In this document: positions 58,936 to 64,000 of the stretch, in pieces
Position numbering within the stretch: position 1 is the stretch's first letter
Layout of the letters: each line of letters begins with the position of its first letter
Assembly (NCBI RefSeq): GCF_004193775.1
Contig: NC_041006.1
Span: forward strand, 23,777,744 to 23,841,743
DNA: 64,000 nucleotides
DNA from: Glycine soja
Lineage: Eukaryota > Streptophyta > Magnoliopsida > Fabales > Fabaceae
Reading direction: 5' to 3'
Notes under the pieces: generated by a model
Seen by the model: the letters and a program-made list of their open reading frames with translations, nothing else
Database searches by the model: none
What the model was told of the DNA's origin: nothing
Program-made: the position numbers and the translations under genes

Positions 58936-59906
58936 TTAATCGGTGTCGCTATCATCCCAATCCTCCTGCCTTCTAATTACAATATCCCAAATTTTTTCAT
59001 AATATCTATAGTAAATAGAGATTTCATCTCCATCATCAAAGTTCATTTCTTCAAGAAAATCATACCATGGTTGAACAACATCTTTTCCACCAATAGTAGG
59101 ATTCAGGGTTTCAACTTTCCATTGCAATGGAGGACTAGATCGCCTTAAGACTGTCATGTGGTGACCACAAGCTTTAAGAGGAACTTATGTACAACGCGGG
59201 AGTTTCTGTAGATAGAAAAAAGTAAAATTGATAAACTGCTAAGAATATGTTAAAAGAGATTAATGTATGAAAGGTCAACTTACCAGGAGCATCCATCATT
59301 TTCTGAGTAAACCGAACAGTCCAAATATGCTTTCTGAATGAATGCCTCTGCCTGCCACAAGTTTACCGCTCCAGTGGTTGTATGAAATCTATGTCAAATA
59401 TGCAGTGATGGTCACAGGCAAAAAAGTTAATGGTGGTTGACTCGTAGATTTTCAATTCTTTCCTGAAGTTTTCGAGTCCATCTGCCAAATACACTCTTTC
59501 TTTGTGTCGTCTGACCCGTATTTCGTAGATGGCTCCATCATATCTCAAGTGAACAAACTCCGGATACTGTGGTGCCCATTGTGTATGGTAGAACGCTAGA
59601 AGTTGTATGATGTTCTGCAAAAAAACTGAGAAATGTAAATGCATGTATATGGAACGATAATACTAATGAAAGAATTGCAAAATAAGAGAATAATCAAAGA
59701 TGACTTTGTCGTTGTTGAGGACAGCGATAAATTGGATGATCAACAGCGGTCCGATCATGGGATTTTTCATCTGCAATGATAGAGATATCGTAATTTTAAT
59801 AGTTTAAGTGTTGATTTTGAAGAAAAGGAGAAGAAAAAAATCTGCGGTGAAGAGCAGAATGGGAATGACTTACTTCACTTGATGTTGTTGAAGATGTGCT
59901 CTTCAT
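58936..59906 (-). pseudogene. Captured B3-like gene with introns inside the Helitron
   Basis: Minus-strand exons with matching splice signals are: 59874-59906 (MKSTSSTTSSE, donor GTAAGT), 59705-59770 (22 codons, donor GTCATC), 59284-59614 (acceptor TTGCAG, donor GTAAGT), and a last exon from about 59210 to 58936. Exon 3 has ENFRKELKIYESTTINFFAC; the last has GHHMTVLRRSSPPLQWKVET and FDDGDEISIYYRYYEKIWDI. The alternating strand pattern and 'F..EL.I' and 'W.V...GD..' landmarks resemble B3 DNA-binding folds, possibly two. TAA stops occur in exon 3 (59363-59365) and early in exon 4, so it is broken. The family call is moderate. Confidence 0.6.
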
Positions 59907-59909
59907 TTT

Positions 59910-61300
59910 GTGGATGGCGTAAAAGTGGAGTTTGCACAAGAAAGTGAAATAGGATTTGTAGGAGAAGGTAGGTTATAGCGTTTTCTAGAGTGTAATATTT
60001 AATGTATGTTTGTTCCCAATGCTATAACTGACGGTTGATTTGATCATTGCTTTTAAGTTTAACACGATTGTCAAGAGGTGTGAATAATTGTGAAGTGAAT
60101 AGGTGCCAAGTAACTGAAGAGTTTTTGTTAAAAGCAGAAGGTTGACACCATTGATATCGTGGGGCATTAACGGCCCAGGTTATTTTCACGCTGGATATGA
60201 GGATTGGCGCAATTTCTAGAATTCCTTGTTAGCATTGTTTTTAATACATAGACAACAGAGGATAATGGTAGAATATAATAATGATTGGAAGATCAATTTA
60301 ATAATAGTAGAAAAAAAATATATTGCAGAGTGGCCAAATTTGAACACATATTGTGTTTTGTGTGCCTAGTGAATATCATATGATATTTTTTAATCATATG
60401 ATGTCTGAAGCATATATACACAATTTTTTAAAAATAATTATGTCATGCTGCATAACTGGATTTTTTGAATGTGGTCTTTTTTATAAAATAAGAATGATGT
60501 TGTTTTCAACCAATGGAGGATATGCAACATAATTTGATATATTTGCAGGATTGGTATAAGTGAATATTTTTCATAGTCACAGAAAAGTGCAAGGAAAATT
60601 TGATAAATATTCTTTAAAAAATAATTATCATATAAGGAGTAGCAGATGAAACAAACAGAATTTTTACAGATAAATGTCAAAGCAAGAATTTCCAACTTAG
60701 TTCTTGTTTAAATTTTTATGTTTTGGAGAAAAATAAACACAATTCTTACATAGCAGAAATTGAATATGTCTGCCAAAAATTTGTATCCTATTTTCATAAT
60801 ATTATTCATGGGTCAAATATATTAAAGTCATTTGATCGTAGTTCACTTGCAGTAGCTATTATTTGTGGATGAAAGGAGGTCATTCTATGATTTCCCTATA
60901 AAACAATGCAATTGAATATCAGCATCATTGTTTAATTAAGTAAAAGACATTTTTAAAACTGCGATAGCACTATGCTAAGCTGTGATAAAGTGCTAAATAT
61001 TCAGAGGTTATGGATATCTTTGTAAACCGGTTAATAATATAACATTATTAGAAGTAAGTTAAGTAAATGAAAGTATAAATGAAAGATAGAATTATAAACT
61101 TAAGCTGCCAGATTTTAATGTAGTAACTAGGATTACATACCTAATAATGTAAAATTTAAGATTGTGATATATGATGTCATCCTTAGTTGTATATTAGAAT
61201 GGACATGAGTAAGATATCAATTTAGAATTGTTACCAATAAATAGTAGAATTTGTTCTTGCAAAATTTAGATTTACCTTGTAAGATTTTTGAAAACCTCTT
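59910..61300. other. Helitron interior without recognised genes
   Basis: AT-rich sequence between the captured gene's start and the helicase C-terminus. It may include the captured gene's promoter. No coding potential recognised. Confidence 0.4.
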
Positions 61301-61319
61301 TAAAAACTACATTGGTAGT

Positions 61320-61860
61320 CGAAGTCATATTTTTTTGTCTTTTTCATGAATAAGAACTTTTAATCCTTGCCTTGAATTGACCCTTGATAATGCAACGTAC
61401 AATTGTCCATGGCTAAAGACGGGTTTTCACAAATAAAGTCCAACCATAGAAAGTGATTGGTCCTGAGACTTGTTAATTGTCATTGCATAAGATAGCATGA
61501 TTGGAAATTACCTTCTCAAAAGTTTAAAAGGCCATGGTGATTGTGAAGGCGACATTGACATTCTTGGGATGTATACATTATGGCCAGGATTTTTGCCAGA
61601 AATAATTTCAGCTGCAATTACATGTTTGGCTAGTCTTGTATCTACTAATCTAGTACCATTACACGAGCCTTGTGTTTGGTCTAAGTTTCTTAGCAACATT
61701 ATAGGACTACTGATTTTTAGCTTTATACAATGATTTGGTAGACCAGATGTGTTTAGTGAATTGAGAAATTCAGTGGTAATTGATTGGAAATGTCAACTCT
61801 CAATGCTTTATGATTTGTCCATACAATCAGAGCTTAAGTATTCCATGTGTTCACCTATTA
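61320..61860 (-). pseudogene. Helitron helicase, C-terminal part
   Basis: The minus strand encodes LRNLDQTQGSCNGTRL and AEIISGKNPGHNVYIPRM (61508-61699), then FPIMLSYAMTINKSQDQSLS and VGLYL near 61430-61500. GTRL and the INKSQGQS-like box are helicase motifs V/VI of PIF1-type Helitron helicases; here INKSQDQS has Asp for Gly. Frame breaks occur afterwards. Confidence 0.85.
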
Positions 61861-61949
61861 TATTTATTTTAGTTAGCATGCAAACTTAATAATAACAATT
61901 ATCATATAGAGCACAAATATTAAATAGATGCTAGTTTTTGTAAGTTTCA

Positions 61950-62268
61950 GATATGTATAAATACCTAGAATCAAAGAAAGTATATAATCATTTACCTCTT
62001 CAACTGTTTCATTGGTGGAAGCTAACATTGCTCTACATTTGAAGAATTCAGCATTACTGTGGTGTTGATATAAATTTGGAAATGTTGATCTGACTATAGC
62101 ATCAATGGGGTCATTATATTCAGTAATCAGTAGGTACTCAAGAATTTCAACTGTAGCATATCCATCATTTTCATTTCCAATAACTCCATCTCCAATATCT
62201 GGAATCCACTTTGCAAATTTAGCAGTTTCTTGATCATCAATTGATTGGGCATTGGCTTGTAAATGCAT
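61950..62268 (-). pseudogene. Helitron helicase, middle part
   Basis: The segment 61873-62268 encodes FAKWIPDIGDGVIGN, then AMLASTNETVEEVNDYILSL, the PIF1 helicase motif IV region (ASTNETVEEVN). The open frame then runs into non-helicase residues at about 61960, where an intron or insertion begins. Confidence 0.85.
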
Positions 62269-62339
62269 GTTTTTTGTGGGTGTTAAGACTTCACAGGAAG
62301 GCCAGAGATATGATGAATTGATTGTTGCATTTATAATGT

Positions 62340-62819
62340 CTAAACGGCTTCCTCTTGGAATGACTGGCAGTATTTTTCGGAAATCTCCATCAAATACAAT
62401 AACTTTGCCTCCAAAGATTTGATCGGGATTTTTTTTTCTTCAGTAATGTCTGTTAAACTTTGATCAAGTGCTTGAAAGCAAAATTTGTGAGCCATGGGTG
62501 CTTCATCCCAAATTATCAGATTTGTTTGATTTAGCAATTCTGCTAGTTGACTTCCTTGAAGTATGTTGCATGTTGAGTCTTCAAAAATTGGCACAGGTAT
62601 CTTAAATTTGGAATAGGCAGTCCTGCCTCCTGACAACAACAGAGAAGCTATGCCGCTAGAAGCAACCATAATCATAATTTGATTTTTTGCCCTCAATGAA
62701 CTTGCTAATGTTCTCCATATGTATGTTTTTCTTGTACCTCCGTATCCATATAGGAAAAACATGTCACCTTCATTGTTGTTGACAACTTGCACAATTTGCT
62801 TTTGTTCATCTAGAATCAA
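62340..62819 (-). pseudogene. Helitron helicase, PIF1 motor domain with Walker A and B
   Basis: The 159-codon open piece encodes FFLYGYGGTRKTYIWRTLAS (Walker A), ASSGIASLLLSGGRTAYSKF (motif Ia) and NLIIWDEAPM (Walker B). In Walker A the last Gly before Lys is Arg (GYGGTRKT rather than GYGGTGKT), likely destroying ATP binding. The helicase would unwind DNA during rolling-circle transposition. The frame breaks near 62340 before motif III, where the sequence still resembles the family. Confidence 0.9.
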
Positions 62820-62929
62820 GAATTAGTTGAGATTAGATAGAAATGAAGAATAAGTAGATGCAAAATTGGAAGATATAGTTGAAATTTAACTTTCTTAAAT
62901 GCAATTTATAATATATGAATTGGTAGATT

Positions 62930-64000
62930 ACTTGTCATGGATGAAAAAAGATTTTCGAATTCTGATCTAACCCCTTCATTGTTGTAATTAAGTTATGATA
63001 ATATCAAGCTATTCTCTAGACACCATGCAAGATTTGCACCCTCAAGATATGGCATTGTAGGATAGTCTTTAAGTGATTTTTGATTTGCATGTAGAAGTTT
63101 TTCAATTTCCAGTAATGTTAAATTTTTAAGTTGCTCATCATCAACGTGTTATTCTAACAAATGATAACGAAAATAGTTAAACAATGCCTATCTCTGATGT
63201 TATTCAGCATACAAATAATGATATGCAATGTCTTCAGCTAACCAATTCCATGTCTGATTCCAAAGTTCTTTAGGTTTAGTAATGACACCTGTTAATAGCA
63301 TTAACACAAATAATTTTCTCAAATAATTAGTTGTGCCCCAGTCCTTAGCTTCTTTGATTGCTTCCACAAATTCTTTGTCATCTTGCAAAAAACCTATTGT
63401 GAAGCATGCTTCTCTATATGTAGGGTATAGAACATTTTCAACTGTTCTAATATCCTCAAATGAAGTAGGTCATTTGCATGTAGTAAGCATCATTCTTAAA
63501 TAAAATAATTCTCCAGTGGTTGGTGGAACCCATATTAGCCTCCCAATTGTATTGCCTTTCTTTCTGAGGTTCCATGATCTAGCCTTTTGGTTGTACACGA
63601 ATTTGGAAACAAATTGTGAATAAGATTTCTACCTTCTGAAAAGCATTTGTTGTTATTCATCCAAGCTAAGAATTTTGAATCTGAAATGCTTGGCTTTGAT
63701 AGGATATCATCTATATCATCATCATCTTCATAAATAACACTGTGTTGGCCTAACAAATGAAAATGTAATCTCTTGACAATAGGCTTTCTAGCATGTATTG
63801 GAAAACCAAAAATTCTCCAAGTAGCTTCACAGGGAGAAATATATCTACCATAAAAATTGCATAATTAAAGAAGTTAATTATAGAAACAATGAGCAAATGA
63901 AGTATGCATGTTAGATTAATATTACCTGCAATCTACATATTCTTTAATCTCATCATTTTTAAGTGATAGGATTCTCAAGTGTACCATTAGCATCATAAAC
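62930..64000 (-). pseudogene. Helitron RepHel central region
   Basis: Minus-strand pieces 63200-63388 (FVEAIKEAKDWGTTNYLRKL and WNQTWNWLAEDIAYHYL) and 63535-63860 (GQHSVIYEDDDDIDDILSKP; SPCEATWRIFGFPIHARKPI upstream of it) match the region between the Rep nuclease and the helicase in plant Helitrons. Several shifts interrupt it. The Rep HUH motif would lie to the right, beyond the window. Confidence 0.85.

Larger units (their letters stand above)
58693..64000 (-). mobile_element. Helitron, 3' half (5' end outside window)
   Basis: On the minus strand the sequence ends with a 10-bp perfect hairpin (58701-58724, arms CAACCCGTGC and GCACGGGTTG, loop ACAT) followed 4 bp later by CTAG at 58693-58696. 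It is inserted before T, the classic Helitron 3' end. Inside, reading right to left, are a RepHel-type helicase region and a captured B3-like gene. The Rep nuclease part and the 5' TC end are not in the window. Confidence 0.88.

Overview
The window looks like repeat-rich nuclear DNA from a legume, most probably soybean or a close Glycine relative. The reasons are the SIRE-type Ty1/copia LTRs carrying the palindrome GTAATCGATTAC, an Athila/Calypso-type Ty3/gypsy element full of a GCTAAGCG motif, and many captured plant gene pieces. I find no intact single-copy host gene. Nearly every coding signal is transposon-derived, broken, or a gene fragment carried by a DNA transposon. All family names come from recognising motifs by eye; no database was searched.

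Positions 1-31640 are a deeply nested retrotransposon block. The host is an old Ty1/copia element on the minus strand ('element B'). Its 5' LTR is at 29814-31640, its primer-binding site near 29800, and gag, protease, integrase, a scrap of RT and an env-like ORF run leftwards to a 3' LTR remnant at 6085-6150. A second minus-strand copia relic ('element A', about 1-6084) with only an env-like ORF sits in that left LTR. Into A and B went: a full-length but RT/integrase-less Athila element (6801-18127, TSD CCTAT), itself holding a solo LTR (9381-10552, TSD GTCAA); copia solo LTRs at 2277-3647, 19443-21716 (TSD AAAGA) and 21754-23407 (TSD GTTCA); a gypsy-like solo LTR at 20457-21386 (TSD GAGAG) and its opposite-strand relative at 26678-27601 (TSD CTTCT); and another solo LTR at 28398-29671.

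Positions 31641-38016 are AT-rich, with LTR-like remnants, (TA)n tracts and one clean non-autonomous hAT element (36439-37221, 8-bp TSD GACATGAC).

Positions 38017-51144 hold the most interesting content: two neighbouring CACTA-type elements of one family in the same orientation. The first (38017-45061, TSD GTT) carries exon pieces of at least five unrelated genes: ribosomal protein S13, a BSU1-like phosphatase, an hnRNP-Q-like RRM protein, xylose isomerase and complex I subunit NDUFB7/B18. It also carries a copia solo LTR (42268-43255, TSD AAGTA). The second (about 46182-51144) carries pieces of an FDM/IDN2-like coiled-coil gene, a serine carboxypeptidase, a GH1 beta-glucosidase and proteasome subunit alpha-7. 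All these fragments are on the minus strand of their element, several with splice signals kept.

Positions 51400-56420 are a decayed L1-type LINE on the minus strand; 57244-58616 is a long-TIR MULE-like element with 9-bp TSD. Positions 58693-64000 are the 3' half of a Helitron on the minus strand: terminal hairpin plus CTAG, a captured B3-like gene with introns, and a degenerate PIF1-type helicase. Its 5' end lies outside the window.
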